Shown in pieces: positions 54,493-63,028 of a stretch of 64,000 nt of DNA. The number at the start of each line of letters is the position of its first letter. Position 1 is the stretch's first letter. The translations under genes were made by a program, and so were the position numbers. This stretch comes from Halobacillus litoralis. GTDB lineage: Bacteria > Bacillota > Bacilli > Bacillales > Halobacillaceae. Under the pieces are notes generated by a model that was not told where the DNA came from, made no database searches, and saw nothing but the letters and a program-made list of their open reading frames with translations. Location: positions 682,001 through 746,000 of the forward strand of contig NZ_WMFA01000002.1 of the NCBI RefSeq assembly GCF_009856445.1, given 5' to 3'.

Positions 54493-55158
54493 ATGTCCAT
54501 GATTTCTACAACAAGAGTGACAGTGGCAGCCGTGCTCATCATCCTGATGATGGCAGTTTTTCCTGTACAAGGATTTGCCCAGCCCTCGGCCTTCGAATGT
54601 TTGGAGAACCCTCAGCTTGAGGGTTGTCCTTCCTCTGAAGGTGGGCAGAAAGAAGATCAGCAGACATCAGATTCTCCTGTAGAAATGAAGGGCGGGGGTA
54701 GTCTTGTTTGGAATGTAGTTAAACTGATCTTTGCATTGATCTTTGTAGTGGCTCTTCTATATGGTTTGCTTAAGTTCTTTAACCAAAAAAATAAAATGTT
54801 TAATCAGAACCGTACGATGGAGAACCTGGGTGGAATGAACCTGGGCCCGAGCCTCTCGATCCAGGCTGTACGTATTGGTGAACAAGTCTTTATCCTGGGA
54901 GTGGGGGAGACGGTACAAATCATAACTGAAATTACCGAAGAAGAGACAAAGCAGACGTTGTTGAATCAGGAGCAGAACGGGAGTCCATCTCCAAACTTGA
55001 ACATAAAAAAATGGACGAACAAATGGAAAGACAGACAGGAATCAAGCGGTTCCTCTTCTATCCAATTTCAACAACTGTTTGAAAATCAATTGAACGATAT
55101 GAAAGATAAAAGGAAGAAAGTTATGGATGAGAAGAGGAGGGATTCTGAGCATGAATGA
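54493..55158 (+). CDS. fliZ: Flagellar export gate protein FliO (FliZ in Bacillus)
   Basis: Helps assemble the FliP-FliR gate. 221 residues: N-terminal signal-like hydrophobic segment (residues 8-28), a Cys/Ser/Glu-rich loop, a membrane segment (about 68-90, VVKLIFALIFVVALLYGLLKFF), then a cytoplasmic domain (LGGMNLGPSLSIQAVRIGEQVFILGVGETVQIITEI) and a charged tail. The start could be this ATG or the one two codons later. It overlaps fliP by eight bases. Confidence 0.92.
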   Translation: MSMISTTRVTVAAVLIILMMAVFPVQGFAQPSAFECLENPQLEGCPSSEGGQKEDQQTSDSPVEMKGGGSLVWNVVKLIFALIFVVALLYGLLKFFNQKNKMFNQNRTMENLGGMNLGPSLSIQAVRIGEQVFILGVGETVQIITEITEEETKQTLLNQEQNGSPSPNLNIKKWTNKWKDRQESSGSSSIQFQQLFENQLNDMKDKRKKVMDEKRRDSEHE

Positions 55159-55816
55159 ATTCATTGATATCTTCTCAAGTTCTGACCCGGAGAGTGTCGC
55201 AACTTCAGTCAAATTACTTTTATTGCTGACGGTCCTATCCTTGGCACCGGGCATTTTAATATTAATGACAAGCTTCACAAGAATTTTGATCGTTTTGTCA
55301 TTTGTCAGGACTTCACTGGCTACTCAATCCATGCCCCCCAATCAAGTTCTCATCGGGATCGCATTATTCCTCACTTTCTTCATTATGGCCCCCACATTTC
55401 AGGAAGTGAATGAAGAAGCATTGACACCGCTTTTCAATGAAGAAATTACGTTAGATGAAGCCTATGAGGAAGCAAGTGAACCTATGAAAGAATTCATGGG
55501 AAAACATACGAGACAAAAGGATCTCGCATTATTTATGAATTATTCAGGCTTGGAAGCACCTGAAAGCATTCAAGATGTCCCGCTCACGACTCTTGTTCCA
55601 GCCTTTGCCATCAGTGAATTGAAAACGGCTTTTCAAATGGGATTTATGATCTTTGTTCCTTTTCTAGTCATTGATATGGCTGTAGCGAGTGTCCTTATGT
55701 CCATGGGAATGATGATGCTTCCGCCCGTCATGATCTCCCTGCCATTTAAAATTCTACTCTTTGTCCTAGTGGATGGGTGGTACTTAATATCAAAATCTTT
55801 ATTGGAAGGCTTTTAA
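55151..55816 (+). CDS. fliP: Flagellar export gate protein FliP
   Basis: Core of the type III export channel. 221 residues with about four hydrophobic segments; typical sequence LLLLLTVLSLAPGILILMTSFTRILIVLSFVR and FVPFLVIDMAVASVLMSMGMMMLPPVMISLPFKILLFVLVDGW, in pieces. Start at the ATG eight bases after GAGGAGGG inside fliZ; an earlier start would extend against the overlapping gene. Many FliP have a signal sequence; here only a short N-terminus precedes the first helix. Confidence 0.95.
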   Translation: MNEFIDIFSSSDPESVATSVKLLLLLTVLSLAPGILILMTSFTRILIVLSFVRTSLATQSMPPNQVLIGIALFLTFFIMAPTFQEVNEEALTPLFNEEITLDEAYEEASEPMKEFMGKHTRQKDLALFMNYSGLEAPESIQDVPLTTLVPAFAISELKTAFQMGFMIFVPFLVIDMAVASVLMSMGMMMLPPVMISLPFKILLFVLVDGWYLISKSLLEGF

Positions 55817-55833
55817 GATCGGAGGTTTAAAGA

Positions 55834-56103
55834 ATGAACAGTAATATGGTGATCTCGTTTGCTAAAGAAGGCATTTATACCGTCCTCCTCATTTCGGGTC
55901 CATTATTGATTTTGGCACTGGCCATTGGATTACTTGTCAGTATTTTTCAGGCAACGACGCAAATTCAGGAACAAACGCTTGCTTTCATTCCAAAAATCGT
56001 GGCTGTTATGATTGGTCTCATCGTCTTCGGGCCGTGGATGCTTACCAATATGGTTGAATTCACTGCTAATATTTTTAATAACTTGAATATCCTGGTGGGA
56101 TAA
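55834..56103 (+). CDS. fliQ: Flagellar export gate protein FliQ
   Basis: 89-residue protein with two membrane helices wrapping the FliP ring: GIYTVLLISGPLLILALAIGLLVSIFQATTQIQEQTLAFIPKIVAVMIGLIVFGPWML, in pieces. The start follows CGGAGGTT. fliR begins one base after its stop. Confidence 0.96.
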   Translation: MNSNMVISFAKEGIYTVLLISGPLLILALAIGLLVSIFQATTQIQEQTLAFIPKIVAVMIGLIVFGPWMLTNMVEFTANIFNNLNILVG

Positions 56104-56104
56104 G

Positions 56105-56881
56105 ATGCTGGATACGATCGATTGGGCCAATGTGCCAGCGTTTTTGCTCATATTAGTAAGGGTGACGTCTTTTTTTGTAACGCTTCCTCTCTTTTCATAT
56201 CGGACCGTTCCGACGAGACATAAAGTCGCCTTCAGTTTTTTCTTGGCTGCGATCATGTACTTCACCGTTCCTGCGCCTGAACTGACCATTGATGCAGAGT
56301 ATTTTCTATTATTGTTTAAAGAAATGGCCGTAGGGATCGGTGTCGGACTCTTAGCCTACATAATTCTCTCAGCAATCCAAATCGCAGGGGGATTCATAGA
56401 TTTCCAGATGGGCTTTGCCATTGCTAACGTCATTGACCCGCAGACGGGTGCTCAAAGTCCATTAATTGGACAGTATTTATATATTATCACTCTATTATTT
56501 ATTTTAGCTGTGGATGGTCACCATCTGATGATTGACGGCGTGTTTTACAGCTATGAAATGATTGCCATCGATCAATTTTTACCTTTAAGAGAAGAAGGAT
56601 GGATTATGTTCGTCATTCAATCTTTCAACCAAATGTTCGTTGTTGCTTTTCTTATGGCCGTTCCAATCGTCGGCTGTCTGTTTTTAGTGGATATCGCTCT
56701 TGGCATCATCGCGAGAACAGTACCTCAGCTGAATGTATTTGTTGTTGGTTTACCATTGAAAATTTTTGTAGCCCTGTCTGTGCTTGTCATTGCCATGACT
56801 TTTTATGTCATGCTCATACAGAATTTATTTGAAACGATGCTGGTGACGATGCGTGATCTTATGCAAGTATTCGGAGGTTGA
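56105..56881 (+). CDS. fliR: Flagellar export gate protein FliR
   Basis: 258-residue membrane protein that completes the FliPQR gate. Several hydrophobic segments; family sequence FLLILVRVTSFFVTLPLFSYRTVPTRHKVAFSF, GGFIDFQMGFAIANVIDPQTGAQSPLIGQYLY and LPLKIFVALSVLVI. flhB starts five bases after it; in some clostridia the two are fused, here they are separate. Confidence 0.95.
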   Translation: MLDTIDWANVPAFLLILVRVTSFFVTLPLFSYRTVPTRHKVAFSFFLAAIMYFTVPAPELTIDAEYFLLLFKEMAVGIGVGLLAYIILSAIQIAGGFIDFQMGFAIANVIDPQTGAQSPLIGQYLYIITLLFILAVDGHHLMIDGVFYSYEMIAIDQFLPLREEGWIMFVIQSFNQMFVVAFLMAVPIVGCLFLVDIALGIIARTVPQLNVFVVGLPLKIFVALSVLVIAMTFYVMLIQNLFETMLVTMRDLMQVFGG

Positions 56882-56886
56882 GAATA

Positions 56887-57972
56887 ATGGTTTGGTTAAA
56901 GCTTGATCTCCAGTATTTTGCTGCAGATGAAAAAACAGAGAAAGCCACACCGAAAAAACGTGAAGATACAAGAAAAAAAGGGCAGGTCCCGAAAAGCCAG
57001 GATGTGAATACCGGCTTTTTACTGCTCCTCATATTCGGAACGCTTTTCCTTCTAGGGGGTTATATGGAAGGGACACTCAAAGGCATGTACAAAGTGGCGT
57101 TCAATGAGTACATACATAAAGATCTTTCTCAAGAACAGACCCATGCCATGTTCGTGGAGATGACGATGGAAATAACCAAAATCATCGCACCCATCATGGG
57201 GGTAGCGGTTGTTGCTGGTATTGCTTCGAATCTCCTTCAGGTAGGGATTATGTTCACAGCAGAACCTTTGAAAATGGATTTGAAAAAATTGGATCCCATC
57301 AAAGGTGCGAAAAGGATTTTTTCTGCAAGAGCATTGGTCGAGTTGCTTAAATCACTCTTAAAGATCAGCATGGTTGGGGTCATCACGTTTGCCATCATTT
57401 GGGTCAATAAAGACCAAATGATGATGATGTCCCAGAAGTCGGTGGAATCGGCACTGGCTTTTTTTGGAACGATTACGACCATCATGGGGCTGGCTTCTGC
57501 GCTAGCCTTGTTGATCTTATCTGTTCTGGATTACACCTATCAAAAATATGACCATGAAAAAAATATACGGATGTCCAAAAAAGACATTAAAGATGAACAC
57601 AAGAACATGGAAGGTGATCCGCAAATTAAAGCCAAAATCAAGGAAAAGCAGCGCCAGATGTCAGCAGCGAGAATGATGAGTGAGGTTCCGGAAGCTGATG
57701 TTGTCATTACCAACCCTACTCACTATGCCATAGCGATCAAATATGATGAGGCGCAGTCAGATGCTCCCTATGTGGTCGCGATGGGCGTGGACTTTATCGC
57801 TCTTAAAATCAAGGAAGTGGCGAAATCAAACAATGTGGTGACTGTGGAAAATAGGCCACTGGCGAGAGCTTTGTACCAGCATTCAGAAATTGATAAGCCG
57901 ATCGATGAACAGTTTTATAAAGCTGTTGCTGAAGTATTGGCTTATGTCTATCAATTAGAAAGAAAAATGTAA
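56887..57972 (+). CDS. flhB: Flagellar export switch protein FlhB
   Basis: Export gate component whose cytoplasmic domain self-cleaves at NPTH to switch substrate class after FliK signals. 361 residues: N-terminal KTEKATPKKREDTRKKGQVPKS, four membrane segments between about 30 and 215, then the cytoplasmic domain with VITNPTHYAIAIKYD. Start at the ATG nine bases after GGAGG. YlqH at 29.7 kb looks like a separate copy of the post-NPTH fragment. Confidence 0.97.
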   Translation: MVWLKLDLQYFAADEKTEKATPKKREDTRKKGQVPKSQDVNTGFLLLLIFGTLFLLGGYMEGTLKGMYKVAFNEYIHKDLSQEQTHAMFVEMTMEITKIIAPIMGVAVVAGIASNLLQVGIMFTAEPLKMDLKKLDPIKGAKRIFSARALVELLKSLLKISMVGVITFAIIWVNKDQMMMMSQKSVESALAFFGTITTIMGLASALALLILSVLDYTYQKYDHEKNIRMSKKDIKDEHKNMEGDPQIKAKIKEKQRQMSAARMMSEVPEADVVITNPTHYAIAIKYDEAQSDAPYVVAMGVDFIALKIKEVAKSNNVVTVENRPLARALYQHSEIDKPIDEQFYKAVAEVLAYVYQLERKM

Positions 57973-57989
57973 GAAAGGAGTAAACCCTT

Positions 57990-60020
57990 ATGTCAGCAAG
58001 AGATTTATCTGTACTTATCGGCGTGATTTTAATTATCGTCATGCTTGTCATACCGTTGCCGGGGTGGCTCCTTAGCTTTTTCATACTTATTAATATTACC
58101 CTTGCCCTGATTGTCATCCTTGTGTCTATGAACATGGATGAAGCTCTGCAGTTTGCTGTCTTCCCGACATTGCTATTATTACTAACTTTATTCCGCTTGG
58201 GGTTGAACGTTTCCACTACTCGTTCCATTCTCTCTGAAGCAGAAGCTGGAGGAGTGATTGCGACATTTGGAACGTTTGTCATTGGCGGTAACCCGCTTGT
58301 AGGTTTTGTGGTGTTCGTCATTTTGGTCATCATTCAATTTCTCGTCATCACAAAAGGGGCGGAAAGAGTCTCTGAAGTGGCCGCACGTTTCACACTGGAT
58401 GCGATGCCAGGGAAACAGATGAGCATTGATGCAGACCTTAATGCAGGAATGATCAATGAACACCAGGCAAAAGAACGCAGGGGAAAAATTGAAAATGAAG
58501 CGGACTTTTATGGAGCGATGGACGGGGCGAGTAAATTCGTTAAAGGAGATGCCATTGCTGGGATCATCATCGTCTTGATCAACATTATCTTTGGACTGAT
58601 CATCGGTATGGTTCAGATGGGCATGTCTTTCAGCGAAGCGATAGATACGTACATGCGCTTGACGGTAGGGGACGGCCTTGTCAGTCAAATTCCTGCCCTT
58701 CTCATCTCAACAGCGACGGGAATTGTTGTAACGAGGGTGGCTTCTGAAGGAAATTTGAGTACAGATGTCACCAGTCAGCTGCTTCGCTATCCGAAGCTGC
58801 TTTACATTGCTGCTGTGACCATCTTCCTTCTTGGTTTGACACCGATTCCGATCTTCCTGACTACACTCATTGCGGCTGTTCTTGCCTTTGGTGGGTATTG
58901 GTTATCCCGAGAGGAGAAAGAACCGGAATTTGATGAACCGGAAGAGATGGATGAAGCGGAGAGCGATCAAATGAAATCCCCAGAAAGCGTTGTAAACTTG
59001 ATAAGTATGGACCCGATTGAGTTTGAGTTTGGGTATGCCTTGATCCCGATTGCGGATACGAACCAGGGAGGAGACCTCCTGGACCGTATCGTCATGATCA
59101 GAAGACAGTTGGCGATTGAACTTGGAATCGTCATCCCTGTTGTAAGAATCAGAGATAACATACAGCTGAACCCTAACGAGTACCGTCTTAAAGTGAAAGG
59201 GAACGAAGTGGCTCATGGGGAGCTTTTATTGGATCATTACTTAGCGATGAGCCCAGGAGATGATGATGGAATCGAAGGGATCGATACCCGGGAACCTGCG
59301 TTTGGCCTTCCTGCAAAATGGATTACGGAAGAACAGAAGGATGAAGCAGAACTATCCGGTTATACAGTGGTGGATCCTCCATCTGTTGTGTCAACACATA
59401 TTACCGAAGTTATAAAACAGCAGGCTCATGCGTTGCTCGGAAGGCAGGAAACACAGCAGCTGATCGATCATCTGAAAGAATCTTACCCGATCCTTGTAGA
59501 AGAAGTTACACCAGAGCCGCTTCGTGTAGGTGATGTACAAAAAGTCCTTGCGAAATTATTACGAGAGAATGTCTCTGTGAAAAACCTGCCTGTTATTTTT
59601 GAAACGCTCGCTGATTTCGCAAGAATGACCAATGATACGGAGTTGCTGGCTGAATACGTGAGGCAATCTCTGTCCGCGCAAATTACGAACCAGTATAAAA
59701 AAGACAATCAATTAGTGAAAGTCATTACCGTTTCTGGAAAAGTGGAAAAGATCCTTGCCGATCATATCCAGCAGACAGAGCATGGAAGTTATTTAGCCCT
59801 GGATCCTGAAAATCAGCAGACCATTATTGCTGCGATTGCAGAACAGGTGGAGCAAATGTCCTTACAGGAAGAAACAGCCATCCTTCTATGTTCACCAGCG
59901 GTACGGATGTATGTAAAACAACTGCTGGATCGTTTCTTACCTCAAGTCGTTGTATTATCTTATAACGAATTAGATCCAACGGTAGAAGTCCAGAGTGTAG
60001 GGGTGGTGAATGTAGCGTGA
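57990..60020 (+). CDS. flhA: Flagellar export protein FlhA
   Basis: Nonameric export gate that receives substrates and uses proton motive force. 676 residues: about eight membrane segments in the first 300, the conserved FHIPEP-family cytoplasmic loop (FTLDAMPGKQMSIDADLNAGMINEHQAKERR), then a large cytoplasmic domain. The linker after the last helix is very acidic (EEKEPEFDEPEEMDEAESD). The start follows GAAAGGAG. The flhF start overlaps its stop. Confidence 0.97.
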   Translation: MSARDLSVLIGVILIIVMLVIPLPGWLLSFFILINITLALIVILVSMNMDEALQFAVFPTLLLLLTLFRLGLNVSTTRSILSEAEAGGVIATFGTFVIGGNPLVGFVVFVILVIIQFLVITKGAERVSEVAARFTLDAMPGKQMSIDADLNAGMINEHQAKERRGKIENEADFYGAMDGASKFVKGDAIAGIIIVLINIIFGLIIGMVQMGMSFSEAIDTYMRLTVGDGLVSQIPALLISTATGIVVTRVASEGNLSTDVTSQLLRYPKLLYIAAVTIFLLGLTPIPIFLTTLIAAVLAFGGYWLSREEKEPEFDEPEEMDEAESDQMKSPESVVNLISMDPIEFEFGYALIPIADTNQGGDLLDRIVMIRRQLAIELGIVIPVVRIRDNIQLNPNEYRLKVKGNEVAHGELLLDHYLAMSPGDDDGIEGIDTREPAFGLPAKWITEEQKDEAELSGYTVVDPPSVVSTHITEVIKQQAHALLGRQETQQLIDHLKESYPILVEEVTPEPLRVGDVQKVLAKLLRENVSVKNLPVIFETLADFARMTNDTELLAEYVRQSLSAQITNQYKKDNQLVKVITVSGKVEKILADHIQQTEHGSYLALDPENQQTIIAAIAEQVEQMSLQEETAILLCSPAVRMYVKQLLDRFLPQVVVLSYNELDPTVEVQSVGVVNVA

Positions 60021-61123
60021 GAGTGAAAAAATTTCAAGCGGCTACAATGCCGGAAGTCATCAAGAAAGTGAGAGCGGAATTAGGGGCGGATGCTGTGATC
60101 CTAAATTCCAAAGTGAAGAAATCGAATGGATTTTTAGGTCTGTTCCAAAAAGAGATCACAGAAGTCATTGCTGCCATTGACCCTTCTGATGAGCACGAGA
60201 GGACACCTGATCCAACGAGACGGGTTGATAAAATGGTAGAACAACCATCCCACGTCCACCCGAATCGTGAAATTATGGAGGAATTGAAAGAGCTTAGGTC
60301 CATCATTCAAAATCGAAAAGAAGCTTATCCTGAACCGCTTGAAATGGCTTATCAGTTTCTCTTAGGGCGTGAAGTCACGGAAGATGTAGCAGGAAATGTG
60401 ATTGATCGTCTATTGGAAAAAAGAAAAAGTTTCAAAGATTTAACCGAGCTTGAAAACCACCTGAGACTGGAATTGCATGAATCTATGAAGCAGATGAAAT
60501 TTGGGAAACCTGCTTTCGATAAGAAATTCATCCACTTAGTCGGACCTACGGGCGTGGGAAAAACGACCACGCTTGCGAAACTTGCGGCGGATGCCGCTTT
60601 AAATCACCAGTTGAACGTGGGTTTTATTACAACAGACACGTATCGGATTGCCGCGATCGATCAGTTGAAAACATATGCAAAAATTTTGGATATCCCTCTA
60701 GAAGTTGCTTATAGCATGGAGGATTACAAGAAGGCGAAGGAACGTTTTCAAGATTTCGACCTCGTACTTGTTGATACGGCAGGAAGGAACTTCAGGGATT
60801 CATTGTTCATCCGTGAACTGCAGAAGGTGATCGACTTTCATGAGGATTCGGATAACTTCCTTGTACTAGGATTGACGAGCAAGTTCACCGATATGAGTGA
60901 GATCCTTATGCAATTCAAAGATATTCCCATCCACCAGCTGATTTTCACTAAAGCCGATGAAACCGCAAGAAAAGGCAATGCCGTAAACATGGTCCTTACT
61001 CATGATGTCGGGGTCGCTTATTTGACGGATGGTCAGAATGTACCGGATGACATTAAGACAGCGTCCGCCATGGTCCTTGCTAGAGAAGTTGTAGAGGGTT
61101 TTGCACATGAAAGATCAAGCTGA
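60017..61123 (+). CDS. flhF: SRP-type GTPase FlhF
   Basis: Third SRP GTPase, placing flagella with FlhG. 368 residues: B domain (MRVKKFQAATMPEVIKKVRAELGADAVILNSK to about 100), N domain, and G domain with [40 protein letters not shown] and FTKADETARKGN. The GTG start overlaps the flhA stop (GTGA). flhG overlaps its 3' end by 17 bases. Confidence 0.96.
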   Translation: MRVKKFQAATMPEVIKKVRAELGADAVILNSKVKKSNGFLGLFQKEITEVIAAIDPSDEHERTPDPTRRVDKMVEQPSHVHPNREIMEELKELRSIIQNRKEAYPEPLEMAYQFLLGREVTEDVAGNVIDRLLEKRKSFKDLTELENHLRLELHESMKQMKFGKPAFDKKFIHLVGPTGVGKTTTLAKLAADAALNHQLNVGFITTDTYRIAAIDQLKTYAKILDIPLEVAYSMEDYKKAKERFQDFDLVLVDTAGRNFRDSLFIRELQKVIDFHEDSDNFLVLGLTSKFTDMSEILMQFKDIPIHQLIFTKADETARKGNAVNMVLTHDVGVAYLTDGQNVPDDIKTASAMVLAREVVEGFAHERSS

Positions 61124-61967
61124 AGTTCTTCGTATGCGTATGCAGGAGATGGAAGGAAACAAACAGGCGAAAACCATAGCTGTTGCCAGCGGGAAAGGTG
61201 GGGTGGGCAAGTCGAATTTTTGCGTCAACTTTGCGTTGCAGCTCATGAGGCAAGGCCGGAAGGTTTTGATCTTTGATTTGGATATCGGTATGGGAAACAT
61301 CGATATTTTAATGGGGAAATCACCCAAAAGGACATTTGTGGACTTATTTAAGGAAGATATATCGATTCAGGATATTATTGAACGAGGACCAGAATCCCTG
61401 TCCTATATTGCCGGCGGTTCAGGACTCACTCGCATCTTTGAACTTGACGACGCGAAATTCAACTATTTTCAAAAAGAATTTGAACAGTTGATCAAGTCAT
61501 TCGATTATATCCTCTTCGACATGGGGGCAGGGGCAACTCAAGACAGTTTGCACTTTATTAGTTCAGCCCACGAGGTGATCGTAGTGACTACTCCCGAACC
61601 CACTTCAATTACGGATGGTTACGCGATGATTAAGCATCTTGTACATAAAGACAACAGACTTCCGATTAAAATTCTCGTGAACCGTTCGTTTAATGAAAAG
61701 AGTGGCAGAGAGACTTTTGAACGACTAGCGGTTGTAGTCAAGAGGTTCTTAGCATCAGAAGTGACTTTATTAGGCGTTTTACCTGATGACAGATCTGTCC
61801 TTGAAGCCGTCAATAAACAGCGTCCATTTGTGATTGACAGACCTAAAAGCAGAGTGAGCCGATCCCTTGAGGAGCTGGTGCTTGGTTATTTGAACGAGAG
61901 CCGTACTCAGGCATCATCATCCTTTTCGTTCGTGGATAAATTAAGGAGATTTGTTTTTGAGAGGTAG
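61107..61967 (+). CDS. flhG: MinD-like ATPase FlhG (YlxH)
   Basis: Controls flagellar number and position by stimulating FlhF. 286 residues. Deviant Walker A KGGVGKSNF, switch regions DLDIGMGNIDILMG and FDMGAGATQDS, and a C-terminal amphipathic helix (SFVDKLRRFVFER) for membrane binding. The N-terminus contains the DQAEVLRMRM FlhF-activating helix. Start at the ATG seven bases after AGAGGG inside flhF. Confidence 0.95.
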   Translation: MKDQAEVLRMRMQEMEGNKQAKTIAVASGKGGVGKSNFCVNFALQLMRQGRKVLIFDLDIGMGNIDILMGKSPKRTFVDLFKEDISIQDIIERGPESLSYIAGGSGLTRIFELDDAKFNYFQKEFEQLIKSFDYILFDMGAGATQDSLHFISSAHEVIVVTTPEPTSITDGYAMIKHLVHKDNRLPIKILVNRSFNEKSGRETFERLAVVVKRFLASEVTLLGVLPDDRSVLEAVNKQRPFVIDRPKSRVSRSLEELVLGYLNESRTQASSSFSFVDKLRRFVFER

Positions 61968-61971
61968 AGAA

Positions 61972-63024
61972 ATGAAACAGTTGAGGGTACTGATCGTCGA
62001 TGATTCCGCCTTTATGAGGCGAATTTTGACGGATATATTAGAAAAAGACTATCGAATCATGGTTGTTGGCACCGCTAGGAATGGCAAAGATTGTCTGGAT
62101 AAGTTGGACACCTTACGACCGGACGTCGTAACAATGGACATAGAAATGCCAGTCATGGATGGTTTAGAGGCATTACAAAAGATCATGGAAAGTTCTCCGC
62201 TCCCTGTAGTAATGGTTTCAAGTTTGACACAGGAGGGGGCGGAAAGCACGATGAAAGCCATGAGTCTTGGAGCTGTGGATTTTATACAAAAACCATCGGG
62301 CTCTATTTCTCTTGATATGGAAAAGGTAGACAAAGATGTTGTCCGCAAAGTTCTTATTGCAGGAGAGGCCAAAGTAAAGCCACCATCTACGATAATCTCT
62401 AGTAAAAAAGTCCGTGCCCCTGACGATATGAAAGAGGAAGGGCATCTGATTGCCGTAGGCACCTCCACCGGAGGACCCAGAGCGTTGCAGGAGGTTTTGA
62501 CCTCTCTTCCTGGAAACCTTCCTGCCCCGATCTTAGTCGTTCAACACATGCCCAAAGGATTCACGAAATCTTTGGCTGAACGCCTCGACAGGCTGTCTGA
62601 AATTTCAGTGAAGGAAGCGGAACATATGGAGGAAATACATAAGGGCGTTGCTTATATCGCCCCAGGCGGGTACCACATGGAAGTGGTAAAGGATAACCAG
62701 CGTCTCAGGATTCATTTACATGAATCCAGTCCTCTAAATGGTCATAGACCTTCAGTGAATGTGATGTTCTCTTCCATTGCGAATCTACCGGGGTTCTCCA
62801 CAACCACTGTCATCATGACAGGGATGGGGGCCGATGGCTTAGAAGGTATTCTTGCGATGAAAGAGCAGGGAAGGAACGTCTTCACGATCGCAGAAGATGA
62901 AAGTACCTGTGTTGTATACGGAATGCCAAAGGCAATCGTGAAATCTGGTCTTGCTGATGATGTCAGGAAATTAAATGAAATCAGTCGCAGTATTGTAGAA
63001 TCTCTTCAAAATAAAAGGAGGTAG
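61972..63024 (+). CDS. cheB: Chemotaxis protein-glutamate methylesterase CheB
   Basis: Demethylates or deamidates receptors during adaptation. 350 residues: N-terminal receiver (VDDSAFMRRIL, phosphorylated Asp56 in TMDIEMPVMDG) and C-terminal esterase with catalytic Ser in GTSTGGPRAL, His in VVQHMP and Asp in MTGMGADG. The start follows GAGAGGTAGAG, four bases after flhG. Confidence 0.97.
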   Translation: MKQLRVLIVDDSAFMRRILTDILEKDYRIMVVGTARNGKDCLDKLDTLRPDVVTMDIEMPVMDGLEALQKIMESSPLPVVMVSSLTQEGAESTMKAMSLGAVDFIQKPSGSISLDMEKVDKDVVRKVLIAGEAKVKPPSTIISSKKVRAPDDMKEEGHLIAVGTSTGGPRALQEVLTSLPGNLPAPILVVQHMPKGFTKSLAERLDRLSEISVKEAEHMEEIHKGVAYIAPGGYHMEVVKDNQRLRIHLHESSPLNGHRPSVNVMFSSIANLPGFSTTTVIMTGMGADGLEGILAMKEQGRNVFTIAEDESTCVVYGMPKAIVKSGLADDVRKLNEISRSIVESLQNKRR

Positions 63025-63028
63025 AGCT